DNA from: Tragulus kanchil
Lineage: Eukaryota; Chordata; Mammalia; Artiodactyla; Tragulidae
Direction of reading: 5' to 3'
NCBI GenBank assembly: GCA_022376925.1
Contig: JAIOJX010000004.1
Location: forward strand, 121,607,123-121,671,122
DNA length: 64,000 nucleotides
The notes below the pieces were generated by a model, which was given only the letters and a program-made list of their open reading frames with translations, had not been told where the DNA came from and did not search any database. The position numbers and the translations under genes were made by a program. Positions 11,555-24,507 of the stretch are shown here, in pieces; within the stretch, counting starts at the first letter, position 1, and each line of letters starts with the position of its first letter.

Positions 11555-11683
11555 ATTTTCAACGTTAAGACATATTCTGAAGTTAGATACCCCTTGGTCG
11601 ATGGAAGATTTTCTGATAGGCCTGAGATTGGTTGCTTTTCAACTCTCTACTGTATTTTATGAGCTGTGTGTATGCTACATCTG

Positions 11684-13915
11684 GGTGAGGGGAGAGAAGA
11701 CACCATACCCATCTAAAACTGGCTGTGTTCTCACCATGTCAGAATGGCTTGCCATTGCTATTTATGAGTAAAAGCTGGGAATGCTATACCAAATGACAAT
11801 CCTGTAAACAAACTTTTAGAGATTCAAGGCTTCTTCTCACTTTTTTTTTTTTAAGCCACAAGAATTTGTTCATAAGCGCCTCTAATCCTAAGGGTGTTGG
11901 CAGAAACCTTCCTCAAAGTAATCACTTGAGTTTGCAGCACAGCTTCCAATGCTGAAAACATGAAAAGAGACTATGATGAGATTCCATCATTTCCTCAAGA
12001 ATGAGCTTCCAGACTGACATAGCTCCTTAATGTCTTCTGTGTCACTGAAAGGAATTTCTCTTTATTGGGAGGAACTTTTTCTTTCAGCTGTGGATAGTAC
12101 ATTTATTTCAGTTCCTGTGTATGACCCTCTCTTCCTATGTCTGAGACTAGCTCTACAGTAAAAGAGACTATGTCCACTTGGGATGTTCCAGAGTGTGCAA
12201 GCTTTAGGTTTCCTTCAGGAGTCAATGGTATTTCTTTATATTATTAAAGACACCTTGGGCCCTTTTTATAGTACATACATAATGTAAAATGAATGTCTTC
12301 TGCTAAATCACAGAGAATATCAATCTGGAATTGTTAATAAAGAGTGAGAACCCATAGCTCAGTCTTTAACACATCTTTTTTTTTTTCTTTTTTTCTCCAT
12401 GTAATTTTTTTTCCTTTTTATGTTTTTTTTCTTTGTACTGAAGGCTTCAAAGTCATTTAATAAGATTAAACAGAATATGTTCGGCTGAGCTTAGCAGTGT
12501 GTAACCACTGACATTGGCTGTAATTTATTGGTCTGAGATGGCTATTGTTCTGAGCAACCTAAACTAGTGTGGTTGGGCTTTTCACAATCCAAAAGGACTT
12601 CCTGGAGGTTGAAATTATTTGTTATATCCTGTTGTGCTATATGAAACAATTAGCCTAAAGCATTTTGCCCTAATGTTTTGTGCTCCAAAGAAGGCATCAT
12701 ATTATTTAGACTGTTAAGAATCTGAAATTGAATACTGCTGATTTTATTCACCATCAATTGTCATGTTATTTTTTTTATGGTGACAGTGACTGTGTCTGAA
12801 GTTTTAATCGGGTGAGAGAGAAGACACCATACCCATCTAAAACTGGCTGTGTTCTCACCATGTCAGAATGGCTTGCCATTGCTATTTATGAGTAAAAGCT
12901 GGGAATGCTATACCAAATGACAATCCTGTAAACAAACTTTTAGAGATTCAAGGCTTCTTCTCACTTTTTTTTTTTTAAGCCACAAGAATTTGTTCATAAG
13001 CGCCTCTAATCCTAAGGGTGTTGGCAGAAACCTTCCTCAAAGTAATCACTTGAGTTTGCAGCACAGCTTCCAATGCTGAAAACATGAAAAGAGACTATGA
13101 TGAGATTCCATCATTTCCTCAAGAATGAGCTTCCAGACTGACATAGCTCCTTAATGTCTTCTGTGTCACTGAAAGGAATTTCTCTTTATTGGGAGGAACT
13201 TTTTCTTTCAGCTGTGGATAGTACATTTATTTCAGTTCCTGTGTATGACCCTCTCTTCCTATGTCTGAGACTAGCTCTACAGTAAAAGAGACTATGTCCA
13301 CTTGGGATGTTCCAGAGTGTGCAAGCTTTAGGTTTCCTTCAGGAGTCAATGGTATTTCTTTATATTATTAAAGACACCTTGGGCCCTTTTTATAGTACAT
13401 ACATAATGTAAAATGAATGTCTTCTGCTAAATCACAGAGAATATCAATCTGGAATTGTTAATAAAGAGTGAGAACCCATAGCTCAGTCTTTAACACATCT
13501 TTTTTTTTTTCTTTTTTTCTCCATGTAATTTTTTTTCCTTTTTATGTTTTTTTTCTTTGTACTGAAGGCTTCAAAGTCATTTAATAAGATTAAACAGAAT
13601 ATGTTCGGCTGAGCTTAGCAGTGTGTAACCACTGACATTGGCTGTAATTTATTGGTCTGAGATGGCTATTGTTCTGAGCAACCTAAACTAGTGTGGTTGG
13701 GCTTTTCACAATCCAAAAGGACTTCCTGGAGGTTGAAATTATTTGTTATATCCTGTTGTGCTATATGAAACAATTAGCCTAAAGCATTTTGCCCTAATGT
13801 TTTGTGCTCCAAAGAAGGCATCATATTATTTAGACTGTTAAGAATCTGAAATTGAATACTGCTGATTTTATTCACCATCAATTGTCATGTTATTTTCTTT
13901 TATGGTGACAGTGAT
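11684..13915. repeat. D5: tandem direct duplication, offset 1124
   Basis: Copy 1 is about 11684-12790 and copy 2 about 12811-13915. The copy 1 tail differs near its end ('gttattttttttatgg' versus 'gttattttcttttatgg', then 'gtgactgtgtctgaag...' versus 'gtgattgtagaataaaag'). About 20 unmatched bases (12791-12810) separate the copies. Confidence 0.97.
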
Positions 13916-14460
13916 TGTAGAATAAAAGCACATTGTTCTAGACCTACTTACCATTTCATGTCTTTATTCAGTGACTAACTTTAATTGAACCAACAATGTT
14001 TTCAGCTAGCAACAGTGAGATTTTTTGATGGAACAGAACAGAACCGGATAGTAGAGAAAAATTAGAATTTAGAATAAATTTTATTATTAATTTCATTTTT
14101 ATTTTGTATTAAAAATGAAGCATTCAGTAATATTCTAAAAATCTTTTAGACTGACTACATAAAAATATCCTTATTTTTCTATTTAATCATAGAAAGTGTT
14201 GTGAGGCAGATCAATTTTAATTAACATATGGGTTCTTCATATGACATTGTTGTGCTTTTCTAAAAAATCATTTTGGATATCAGCAGAATCCACTGAATAA
14301 ACAGGTGAAGGTGTTTGTTGTTGTTGTTGTTAATGTAACAAGGATTTTATTATGCAGCACTGAATGATTGATGTAAACTGGGTGAATATTCCCAACTACT
14401 GATATCAAGCTCCATGGTTATACATACTGCTTCAGCTCTATTATGACAATGAGATAAAAC
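11781..14460. other. Low-repeat non-coding stretch
   Basis: No gene or named repeat is recognised. Notable are a T-rich, pyrimidine-rich run at 12377-12433 (copy at about 13500-13557) and a short (TTG)n run at 14311-14332 (copy at about 15416-15433). The stretch is unusually free of SINEs for this window, in both copies. Confidence 0.5.
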
Positions 14461-15877
14461 CATACTAACAGCTAATGATGCTGAATACATAGTCTTAAGT
14501 ACTTTATATGTATACCCTTTTAATCTTCAAGTAACCCTAGGGTGCAGATACTAGTGTTATCCCAATTTATAGATGGAAAAATCTGAAGCCACTAAGAGAC
14601 AGAGTAACTTCACTGAAATATTTCAGTTAATAAGTGGTGGAACTAGGATTTGGATCCTAGTAGACTGGCTCTAATGCACATATATTTAATCACTATAATA
14701 TTGTGCCATTCAATAAGATATAACCTATAACTAGTCCTGTTTGAAAGTCAAGCACAGGAACAGCATGACTTCTGGTAAGGTCTGAGATGGCTATTGTTCT
14801 GAGCAACCTAAACTAGTGTTCAATAAATCCTGGAGGCTGAAATTATTTGTTATATCCTGTTGTGCTATATGAAACAATTAGCCTAAAGCATTTTGCCCTA
14901 ATGTTTTGTGCTCCAAAGAAGGCATCATATTATTTAGACTGTTAAGAATCTGAAATTGAATACTGCTGATTTTATTCACCATCAATTGTCATGTTATTTT
15001 CTTTTATGGTGACAGTGATTGTAGAATAAAAGCACATTGTTCTAGACCTACTTACCATTTCATGTCTTTATTCAGTGACTAACTTTAATTGAACCAACAA
15101 TGTTTTCAGCTAGCAACAGTGAGATTTTTTGATGGAACAGAACAGAACCGGATAGTAGAGAAAAATTAGAATTTAGAATAAGTTTTATTATTAATTTCAT
15201 TTTATTTTGTATTAAAATGAAGCATTCAGTAATATTCTAAAAATCTTTTAGACTGACTACATAAAAATATCCTTATTTTTCTATTTAATCATAGAAAGTG
15301 TTGTGAGGCAGATCAATTTTAATTAACATATGGGTTCTTCATATGACATTGTTGTGCTTTTCTAAAAAATCATTTTGGATATCAGCAGAATCCACTGAAT
15401 AAACAGGTGAAGGTGTTTGTTGTTGTTGTTGTTAATGTAACAAGGATTTTATTATGCAGCACTGAATGATTGATGTAAACTGGGTGAATATTCCCAACTA
15501 CTGATATCAAGCTCCATGGTTATACATACTGCTTCAGCTCTATTATGACAATGAGATAAAACCATACTAACAGCTAATGATGCTGAATACATAGTCTTAA
15601 GTACTTTATATGTATACCCTTTTAATCTTCAAGTAACCCTAGGGTGCAGATACTAGTGTTATCCCAATTTATAGATGGAAAAATCTGAAGCCACTAAGAG
15701 ACAGAGTAACTTCACTGAAATATTTCAGTTAATAAGTGGTGGAACTAGGATTTGGATCCTAGTAGACTGGCTCTAATGCACATATATTTAATCACTATAA
15801 TATTGTGCCATTCAATAAGATATAACCTATAACTAGTCCTGTTTGAAATCCTTTAGTCAAGCACAGGGGAACAGCAT
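13654..15877. repeat. D6: tandem direct duplication, offset 1111-1125
   Basis: Copy 1 is about 13654-14766 and copy 2 about 14779-15877. Copy 2 has a ~25-base deletion within its first 60 bases ('actagtgttcaataaatcctgg' in place of a longer stretch at 13690-13729). Copy 1 lacks about 8 bases near its end (14746-14760). The 'ggtctgagatggctattg' start also occurs at 12530, giving three copies. Confidence 0.96.
14470..14707 (-). mobile_element. MIR SINE, nearly full core
   Basis: Read on + it is antisense MIR: 'cttaagtactttatatgtat', 'gtgttatcccaatttataga', 'aagccactaagagacagag', 'ggaactaggatttggatcc'. Because D6 and D7 overlap it, the same MIR appears again at about 15572-15809 and 16697-16934. 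Only one is likely to exist in the genome. Confidence 0.8.
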
Positions 15878-17798
15878 TGTGGGAGATCAGCAAATTAAAT
15901 TTTATAACTAGAGGGGCTTCATATAGTATTCTATGCTTCTTGATGCAACTTTGTCTACAGAAAAACCAAAGACTATCTCTGCTGACCAGCTACAATTTTG
16001 TACCTGCAGCCACAAAATTCTGGCTACTTTTGTCTTCATGACTAAAATAAGAAACAGATCAAAAAATATATGAACATTTCTAGGAGTAATGTTTTTAAAG
16101 CATGATGAACTGGAAATGTTTCAAAAGTAAAGTTTTGTAATATGAGTTCATTTTTTCTATCAATTCTTTCAGCTCAAAATTCTTTATGTCATTCACTTAA
16201 TATCAAAGATGATACTTTTGATCTAATCACATATGAAAAGAAAATATTTATTCTGTTTTCTTGCAGTTTGGGAAATACTTGTCTGGATGCCAAACTGCCT
16301 GAAGACATACTCTTTTACTGAGAAAGCAAAATATTAAGAGAGCTTACTTAGAATTGCAGATCTTTTCCCCTTTACTTAATGTCTCAATAATTCTCAAGTT
16401 CATGACTTGAAGTATTCTCTCTCTTTATTAAAGAAAGTCATCCATATTAAACTCATACAATTACATGTAGCCATTTTTCAGCTCAAAGGAGAACTTTAAA
16501 ATGATCCAAATATTGAATCAAATAAGATATTTATTTATCTTATCAAATGTCTTTCCTAACGAAATTCAACCAAACCAACTTAGAGTCAATTTTTGACATA
16601 ACTGATGCTAATGGTAGATTTGCTTTCTGCTTTTGAAGGTGAATTGATATGCACAAATCATATGTCACAAGCCTAATGAGATAAAACCATACTAACAGCT
16701 AATGATGCTGAATACATAGTCTTAAGTACTTTATATGTATACCCTTTTAATCTTCAAGTAACCCTAGGGTGCAGATACTAGTGTTATCCCAATTTATAGA
16801 TGGAAAAATCTGAAGCCACTAAGAGACAGAGTAACTTCACTGAAATATTTCAGTTAATAAGTGGTGGAACTAGGATTTGGATCCTAGTAGACTGGCTCTA
16901 ATGCACATATATTTAATCACTATAATATTGTGCCATTCAATAAGATATAACCTATAACTAGTCCTGTTTGAAATCCTTTAGTCAAGCACAGGGGAACAGC
17001 ATTGTGGGAGATCAGCAAATTAAATTTTATAACTAGAGGGGCTTCATATAGTATTCTATGCTTCTTGATGCAACTTTGTCTACAGAAAAACCAAAGACTA
17101 TCTCTGCTGACCAGCTACAATTTTGTACCTGCAGCCACAAAATTCTGGCTACTTTTGTCTTCATGACTAAAATAAGAAACAGATCAAAAAATATATGAAC
17201 ATTTCTAGGAGTAATGTTTTTAAAGCATGATGAACTGGAAATGTTTCAAAAGTAAAGTTTTGTAATATGAGTTCATTTTTTCTATCAATTCTTTCAGCTC
17301 AAAATTCTTTATGTCATTCACTTAATATCAAAGATGATACTTTTGATCTAATCACATATGAAAAGAAAATATTTATTCTGTTTTCTTGCAGTTTGGGAAA
17401 TACTTGTCTGGATGCCAAACTGCCTGAAGACATACTCTTTTACTGAGAAAGCAAAATATTAAGAGAGCTTACTTAGAATTGCAGATCTTTTCCCCTTTAC
17501 TTAATGTCTCAATAATTCTCAAGTTCATGACTTGAAGTATTCTCTCTCTTTATTAAAGAAAGTCATCCATATTAAACTCATACAATTACATGTAGCCATT
17601 TTTCAGCTCAAAGGAGAACTTTAAAATGATCCAAATATTGAATCAAATAAGATATTTATTTATCTTATCAAATGTCTTTCCTAACGAAATTCAACCAAAC
17701 CAACTTAGAGTCAATTTTTGACATAACTGATGCTAATGGTAGATTTGCTTTCTGCTTTTGAAGGTGAATTGATATGCACAAATCATATGTCACAAGCC
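15550..17798. repeat. D7: tandem direct duplication, offset 1125
   Basis: Copy 1 is 15550-16673 and copy 2 16675-17798, abutting with one spare base. No difference was seen between copies. The first part also matches 14448-14740, so the MIR-containing segment is present three times. Confidence 0.97.
15880..16660. other. Non-coding sequence, nothing recognised
   Basis: AT-rich DNA without recognisable repeats, repeated at about 17005-17785 by D7. No open frame of note. Confidence 0.5.
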
Positions 17799-19465
17799 AC
17801 TAAAAGTGTCAGAATCCCACAGCAGGCCCTTGGTGGCTTGTTAATCTCTCCTGTTTAAAGGAAACAGACTAATTCACTTAAATATAATGAAAGCCATGCC
17901 TGCTCTAGCTCAGTCCCTCAGAGTGTCAGCTAATGCAAGTCCTGCCTTCTTTCTTCACCCCCTTCTCTCCTGGCTCTGGCAATTAAACATGAAACTAAGA
18001 AGCAGTGATTCCCTTAATGTTGCCATGTCTGAGTTACTTCAGATGTCACATATGTACAAAATACAGAATCTTTTTTTTTTTTTTTGGCATTGAAAATATA
18101 TACAAGAAAGTATTTCTGCCCTTCTCTCCATTGTTCTCAAAAAAGCATAAAAGATAAACCAAAATGCTAACTGGGCAGTGGGGGTGGGGGGAACCAGATG
18201 TATATATAACCTTTTGCCCTCGTTTTACTAGTTGATTTCCACTAGGGGGAGGGAGGAAAAAATAAAGCAGTACAAAATAGGAAATAATTGTTACAGAGGT
18301 GTGAAATTTTACGTTTGGCGAAAATCTGGAGATACTACAGTCAGAGTGACAGAAGAGCAGTTTTCAAAAGGATCAAGTCAAAGATGATTGCAATGATAGG
18401 ATGGAGGGAAAGACTTTGTATTGATTCTGTGCTCCAGAAATTGTCCAACTGTAGGCCGTTATGCCCAAGCCATATTATTTTTAACATTTCTCATTTATTT
18501 CTGTACTTTGGAAAGAGAGTCGAATGTTCTCTCTTTTTCACCCAGATATAACCCATATGCTTTTTGCTAATTATATCTGTAATTAACGCCCTTTACCTTC
18601 TAACCTTGTGTACTTTCTCCTTTTAATATCATTATCTGTTTGTGGTTCTCCATGCTGAAACTATCTGCAATATTTAATAAGGTTAGATATACCTATCAAG
18701 TGCCTTAGTGACAAAGGAAGGAACCTAGGAGTGAGATGAAAACTTCTTAGGATGAAACAGATTTTTACTTTTAACATATATCTTAATCAAGGCTTAGAGT
18801 CATAAGAATAAAAATCTGGAGTTAGGACATTAAGGGGGAGAAAACAATTTTCATTGCAAGCATGCTGTACATGTTAGTCATGGCTCAGTGGAGTAGGGAT
18901 TTTATGGAGCAAGAAGGGGGAGGTGCCAAAAGAAAGTTTTGCATTTTCTTCCAAATGTATTTTTAAAGTAGCATTACTAAATCAAGATTTATGAAGAAAG
19001 GAAGAAAAAAAGAAAGTTTTTTCTTTTAGCCAACAGGAGAACTAGTTTGACCACCAGGAAAGGAGCATGAAGAAGTGAAAAGGAGGCAATTGATTGAAGA
19101 GCTTCCTAATGTGGCAATGTCTGGAATCCTACAAGACAAACTGCCAATGCCTGTTGACAGCTAATCTTGGGTTATAAAGTCTGAGTGGGGTTTGGAGGTA
19201 TAGAAGAAGCCTTCTGAGGCCATTTATGTCACCTCCGGTCTTCCCTTACAAAACTCATTTTAGACATCTCACACCCACACTGGGATTTGACAACAATCAC
19301 CATAATTGGAGAATTTATGACACTCATTAACAGCCAATTCTAGTGTTTGGATATCATATCTGAATGTATAGTAACATTTTATCTTAAAGCTCCAGTTCTC
19401 TAATTTTAGCACATTGTGTCTTGGTTTCTCAACATGAGAGATAACTGAGTAACTTACTTAACCTC
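17799..19465. other. Single-copy non-coding sequence
   Basis: Not part of any duplication. It holds a T-run at 18071-18085 and a G-run at about 18180-18191. Frames at 17887-18093 and 18288-18551 show no recognisable domain or splice context and are probably chance. Confidence 0.5.
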
Positions 19466-19469
19466 TTTA

Positions 19470-19740
19470 TGATGATCTACTTAAAATCTTTACATTTGCC
19501 ATTTATTTATGGTAACTCTTTCATTAATACTTTACTATTTTCAGTGTACATATCTTTCCTCTCCTTGGTTAAATCCATTTATAAACATTTTACTGTTTTT
19601 GATATTATTGTTAATAGGATCATTTTATTTTTCAGGTAGTTGGCTGATAACGTACAGAAATGCAATTCATTTTTGGGTGTTGATTTTGTATCCTGCAACT
19701 TTACACTTTCAGTGTAAAAACCATATGTAGGAAACCATCC
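19470..19740 (-). mobile_element. LINE-1 ORF2-region fragment (antisense)
   Basis: The + strand reads like the reverse complement of a mammalian L1 ORF2 segment: 'gtagttggctgataacgtac', 'agaaatgcaattcatttttg' and 'gattttgtatcctgcaactt'. The reading frame is destroyed. The distal part to about 19840 may belong to the same element but is too diverged to say. Confidence 0.7.
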
Positions 19741-19886
19741 ACAAAGATTGTTTTTCCAGATTTCTGTCTTGATATCTTTGAATCAAAAGGACTCATATTG
19801 TGGCTGAATTCATTGAGATATTTAATTTGTTTGACATATCTATATATACCTTTATATACATATATACATGCATTTACATATATTTA

Positions 19887-19915
19887 CTTGTAAATATATA
19901 TATATATATATATAT
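19887..19915. repeat. (TA)n microsatellite
   Basis: A run of about 10-13 TA units inside a broader AT-rich stretch (19840-19915). Confidence 0.9.
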
Positions 19916-20064
19916 GATCATATTTGGCTTTTAGAAGAGCTCTTTGAATTAGGCAGGGTAGGTCATCATAATATCTTCATTATATATGTGAAAAAACTAA
20001 TCATATTGCACTTATGCTAAAATGCTCTTCTTTTGGTTACTAATTAATAATTTTTCCACTGTAC

Positions 20065-20265
20065 TATTATAGTTCTCCTGGAATAGTGCTTCCTAGTGGC
20101 AGCACTCCTGACATTTTGGCTGGGTAATTGTTTGTTGTGGGAGGCAGCCCAATGAGCTGCAGAATATTTAGCAGTATCTCTGATTCTTCCCACTGGATAC
20201 TGCTAATAGTCCTCTCCTACTTGTGACGACCAAAAATTATCATTGTAATAGTCCACAGGGTAGAT
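20065..20265. mobile_element. Old non-autonomous DNA-transposon remnant (MER type)
   Basis: The segment with 'gacattttggctgggtaat', 'gcagaatatttagcagtatc', 'ttcccactggatactgct' and 'cttgtgacgaccaaaaatt' matches a widespread mammalian hAT-like MER repeat that I recognise but cannot name with certainty. Decayed and non-coding. Confidence 0.5.
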
Positions 20266-20676
20266 GACTGACAATCTGATCCTATCTGGAGGATAACTGC
20301 ATTTGATTACTGTTAGGTATCATGAAGTTCCCTAAATGTAAGATGTGCATCTCCCTATTAAGATTCATAGGCTTGTTGAGATCTCACCTTTTGATGATAA
20401 GTTCCTGTCCACTCACAGAGGATATATTCCTGTACCTTCCCCTAATACTTCTAAAGCCTTTAGCTTCTCATCTTAAAATAACTTTCCATCTTCACTTTAG
20501 ACAGAGTCACAGTTAACTTTTTTTCTTCAAACAATTTTCTTAAAAGTTTAAACAACAAAAGAACATGTAACTCAAAAGAACTTAGAAAGTCTCTTTGACT
20601 CCAAAGCCTTGGTCTATAGCCAAGGTCTGAGCCCTGAAGTGTTCTTTCCTTTTTGCAGTACTCTCTGAAACCAGCA
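20266..20676. other. Non-coding sequence between repeats
   Basis: Nothing recognised. The 64-codon frame at 20322-20516 has no known domain. The stretch from 20529 is also the start of D8. Confidence 0.45.
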
Positions 20677-20905
20677 GCTTCCCAGGTGCCGTTAGTGGTA
20701 AAGAACCTGCCTGCCAGTGCAGAAGACACAAGAAACCTAGGTTCCATCCCTGGATTGGGAAGATTCCCCTGGAGAAGGAGATGTCAATCCACTCCAGTAT
20801 TCCTGCCTGAAGAATCCCATGGACAGAGAAGCATAGTGGGCTACAGTCCATAGAGTCACAAAGCACTGGACACAATTGAAGCGACTTAGCATGCATGCAA
20901 GCACT
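20677..20905 (+). mobile_element. Bov-tA SINE
   Basis: tRNA-like head 'cttcccaggtgccgttagtg' with a decayed B box ('aggttccatccc'), then Bov-A body landmarks 'ctggagaaggag', 'cactccagtattcctgcctg', 'atcccatggacagagaagc', 'ggctacagtcc' and 'ctggacacaattgaagcgac'. Frames on both strands here (20582-20896, 20653-20853) are SINE read-through. Confidence 0.92.
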
Positions 20906-21239
20906 GAAGCTATTGGTTGCTGAATATTAATATGTAGTGAATTTTACAGTTCAATTCAAATATAAGTAAGCTGTGTTTATTACCAGTTGCTCATTTTTGC
21001 CTCATTATTATGCGATCCAGGGCTATCTTACTTGTGTAAATTAGTGGTATATGAAAGAGCTGAAGAAACTATGAAGGAAAAAATGATCTAGAGTACCCTA
21101 GAAAATAACTAACGAAAGCAAAAAGAATAAAAATTTCCCATAGACTACCCACGTAGATAAATTTTGAGCGATCTCAAGTGAATATCTAATCAGTGACATC
21201 CTATCTTCTAATAATACATTTTCTAATCAGATAGAATAA

Positions 21240-21290
21240 GTACTGGGTTGCCCAAAATTACTTCCTTTGTATCATACAGAGAGTCTCATG
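21240..21290. mobile_element. Possible mariner-end fragment
   Basis: 'tactgggttgcccaaaatta' resembles the terminal inverted repeat of artiodactyl mariner elements, which begin with a 'gggttggccaaaa' type motif. No matching opposite end was found. Repeated at about 22388-22438 through D8. Weak. Confidence 0.3.
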
Positions 21291-21614
21291 AATCATTAAA
21301 GAAAGATACTGTCAGTGACCTCATTGGAAAGTCACATTTCAAGTAGAAACCTTTATGTTCATTTTTCACTTTTCATCAAACATCTTTTTTGCTCTTTGTG
21401 TGTACAAGGTAATTGGTGTGAAATTCCAGACTCTGTGAAACTTTCTTGATCCAAAGTTCTCACAGAAAATTTAGAGCAGTCAAGCTTTATCTGCGATGTC
21501 TTTAAAAGCATCCAATCTATATTCTTTTAACTTGCTGTTGATTTAAAGAATGCCTAAATCTTGCTGGTTCACTGTAAGTAATAGTTTTATATCCTTGAGA
21601 TAGTGAAGGATAGG

Positions 21615-21676
21615 AAAGCCTGGTATGCTGCAGTCCATGGGGTTGCAAAGAGTTGGACATGACTGAACAAGAAGAA
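21615..21676 (+). mobile_element. Bov-A 3' fragment
   Basis: 'aaagcctggtatgctgcagt', 'ccatggggttgcaaagagtt' and 'ggacatgactgaac' are the last ~60 bases of a Bov-A unit without its head. The fragment is seen three times (also about 22763-22824 and 23838-23898) because D8 and D9 both cover it. Confidence 0.88.
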
Positions 21677-21822
21677 ACAATTTTCTTAAAAGTTTAAACA
21701 ACAAAAGAACATGTAACTCAAAAGAACTTAGAAAGTCTCTTTGACTCCAAAGCCTTGGTCTATAGCCAAGGTCTGAGCCCTGAAGTGTTCTTTCCTTTTT
21801 GCAGTACTCTCTGAAACCAGCA

Positions 21823-22051
21823 GCTTCCCAGGTGCCGTTAGTGGTAAAGAACCTGCCTGCCAGTGCAGAAGACACAAGAAACCTAGGTTCCATCCCTGGA
21901 CTGGGAAGATTCCCCTGGAGAAGGAGATGTCAATCCACTCCAGTATTCCTGCCTGAAGAATCCCATGGACAGAGAAGCATAGTGGGCTACAGTCCATAGA
22001 GTCACAAAGCACTGGACACAATTGAAGCGACTTAGCATGCATGCAAGCACT
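21823..22051 (+). mobile_element. Bov-tA SINE, duplicate through D8
   Basis: Same element as 20677-20905, offset 1146, with one substitution (gactggga versus gattggga). Confidence 0.92.
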
Positions 22052-23114
22052 GAAGCTATTGGTTGCTGAATATTAATATGTAGTGAATTTTACAGTTCAA
22101 TTCAAATATAAGTAAGCTGTGTTTATTACCAGTTGCTCATTTTTGCCTCATTATTATGCGATCCAGGGCTATCTTACTTGTGTAAATTAGTGGTATATGA
22201 AAGAGCTGAAGAAACTATAAAGGGAAAAAAATGAGCTAGAGTACCCTAGAAAATAACTAACGAAAGCAAAAAGAATAAAAATTTCCCATAGACTACCCAC
22301 GTAGATAAATTTTGAGCGATCTCAAGTGAATATCTAATCAGTGACATCCTATCTTCTAATAATACATTTTCTAATCAGATAGAATAAGTACTGGGTTGCC
22401 CAAAATTACTTCCTTTGTATCATACAGAGAGTCTCATGAATCATTAAAGAAAGATACTGTCAGTGACCTCATTGGAAAGTCACATTTCAAGTAGAAACCT
22501 TTATGTTCATTTTTCACTTTTCATCAAACATCTTTTTTGCTCTTTGTGTGTACAAGGTAATTGGTGTGAAATTCCAGACTCTGTGAAACTTTCTTGATCC
22601 AAAGTTCTCACAGAAAATTTAGAGCAGTCAAGCTTTATCTGCGATGTCTTTAAAAGCATCCAATCTATATTCTTTTAACTTGCTGTTGATTTAAAGAATG
22701 CCTAAATCTTGCTGGTTCACTGTAAGTAATAGTTTTATATCCTTGAGATAGTGAAGGATAGGAAAGCCTGGTATGCTGCAGTCCATGGGGTTGCAAAGAG
22801 TTGGACATGACTGAACAAGAAGAAGAAGTAAGGTTAAATACCTATTTTATTACTTCTAATTTATCTAAGGGTTCTGGTGACATTCACAACTAGCTATTAT
22901 GAGAATTATATTAAATTGAGATATACTAGTTATTTGATGCACATTTTCACTTGAAGAGCCATTATCTTTTGTATTACAAGTTTAAAATTGTATTAATAGT
23001 GTATTAAATGATGGCCATTTAGAGATCTGAGGCAAGTGAAACAAAACATTTTTATAACATCTATTGTTTTTTCCCAAAATAAAGTCCAGGAAAATTGATA
23101 TTGTCATGGAAAAT

Positions 23115-23335
23115 TGGAGAAGTCACAGAGCACACTTATTCAGGCATACATTCATTATTCAAAAACATTTGTTGGGTACCTATTATTCCAAACCCTGTGA
23201 AATACTTTGAGAATAACAAATTAGTCATTACTATCTCCCACATGGAACTTACAGTCTGGAACCAGAGATTGACACATAAACATATAATACAGTAAGCGTA
23301 AAACAACTATGCAGTAGAGGCACAAAAGAGGGGAA
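23115..23335 (-). mobile_element. L2 LINE 3' end
   Basis: On + it is antisense L2: 'attcattattcaaaaacatt', 'tgttgggtacctattattcc', 'catggaacttacagtctgg' and 'gacacataaacatataatac'. Repeated at about 24190-24410 through D9. The 66-codon frame at 23095-23295 falls inside it and is not a gene. Confidence 0.65.
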
Positions 23336-23429
23336 ATGTTAACATGGCCTTAGAGCATTTTGGGTGGGAACAGTCAAAAATGAGTAATGTCAATTCAAGC
23401 TACTCCAAGGGTATCTCTTTAGCAGAGGA

Positions 23430-23640
23430 TGGTTACTAGTGGTAAAGAATCTGCCTTCCAATGTAGGAGATATAAGAGAGAGGGTTGATTCCTGGGTAGG
23501 GAAGATCCCCTGGAGGAGGGCATGGCCACCCACTCCAGTATTCTTGCCTGGAGAATCCCATGGACAGAGGAGCCTTGTGGGCTACCGTCCATAGGGTTGC
23601 AAATAGTCAGACATGACTGAAGCGACCTAGCATGCACATA
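23430..23640 (+). mobile_element. Bov-tA SINE
   Basis: Head 'ttactagtggtaaagaatct' (first bases decayed), then 'gggaagatcccctggaggag', 'cactccagtattcttgcctg', 'aatcccatggacagaggagc' and 'cagacatgactgaagcgacc'. Second copy at 24508-24718 through D9. Confidence 0.92.
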
Positions 23641-24507
23641 CAGAGCCTATATAGGATATCTCCAAGATATTAGAGGCATTGTAAATAGAGGGAGAAAAGT
23701 ACATATATTATATGGACAGGTAGGATTGAAACAAGTTGTCGTGTCTAGGAAAATACAAAATGCCTTACTTAGGATGTATTCCTTGCTGGTTCACTGTAAG
23801 TAATAGTTTTATATCCTTGAGATAGTGAAGGATAGGAAAGCCTGGTATGCTGCAGTCCATGGGGTTGCAAAGAGTTGGACATGACTGAACAAGAAGAAGA
23901 AGTAAGGTTAAATACCTATTTTATTACTTCTAATTTATCTAAGGGTTCTGGTGACATTCACAACTAGCTATTATGAGAATTATATTAAATTGAGATATAC
24001 TAGTTATTTGATGCACATTTTCACTTGAAGAGCCATTATCTTTTGTATTACAAGTTTAAAATTGTATTAATAGTGTATTAAATGATGGCCATTTAGAGAT
24101 CTGAGGCAAGTGAAACAAAACATTTTTATAACATCTATTGTTTTTTCCCAAAATAAAGTCCAGGAAAATTGATATTGTCATGGAAAATTGGAGAAGTCAC
24201 AGAGCACACTTATTCAGGCATACATTCATTATTCAAAAACATTTGTTGGGTACCTATTATTCCAAACCCTGTGAAATACTTTGAGAATAACAAATTAGTC
24301 ATTACTATCTCCCACATGGAACTTACAGTCTGGAACCAGAGATTGACACATAAACATATAATACAGTAAGCGTAAAACAACTATGCAGTAGAGGCACAAA
24401 AAGAGGGAACTGTTAACATGGCCTTAGAGCATTTTGGGTGGGAACAGTCAAAAAATGAGTAATGTCAATTCAAGCTACTCCAAGGGTATCTCTTTAGCAG
24501 AGGATGG

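Larger units (their letters stand above)
9587..11780. repeat. D4: tandem direct duplication, about 1.08 kb unit
   Basis: Copy 1 is about 9587-10664 and copy 2 10701-11780, offset 1114-1116. Between them (10665-10700) lies a garbled stretch repeating 'catctaaaact(g)gctgtgt' from 10596-10611. Both copies contain the 3' part of the MaLR internal region, a T-run (about 9878-9894, 10993-11008) and the partial 3' LTR. Confidence 0.96.
20529..22824. repeat. D8: tandem direct duplication, offset 1146-1148
   Basis: Copy 1 is about 20529-21676 and copy 2 about 21675-22824, sharing 'aa' at the junction inside a Bov-A fragment ('aagaagaa|acaattttc'). Small differences occur at 20756/21901 (T/C) and at about 21070/22218 (length of an A-run and a few substitutions). 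Confidence 0.97.

Noticed and set aside
1512..17798. CRISPR array or prokaryotic mobile system
   Set aside because: Repeat units are about 1.1 kb with no short repeat/spacer pattern, and the DNA is clearly mammalian from its SINEs and LINEs.
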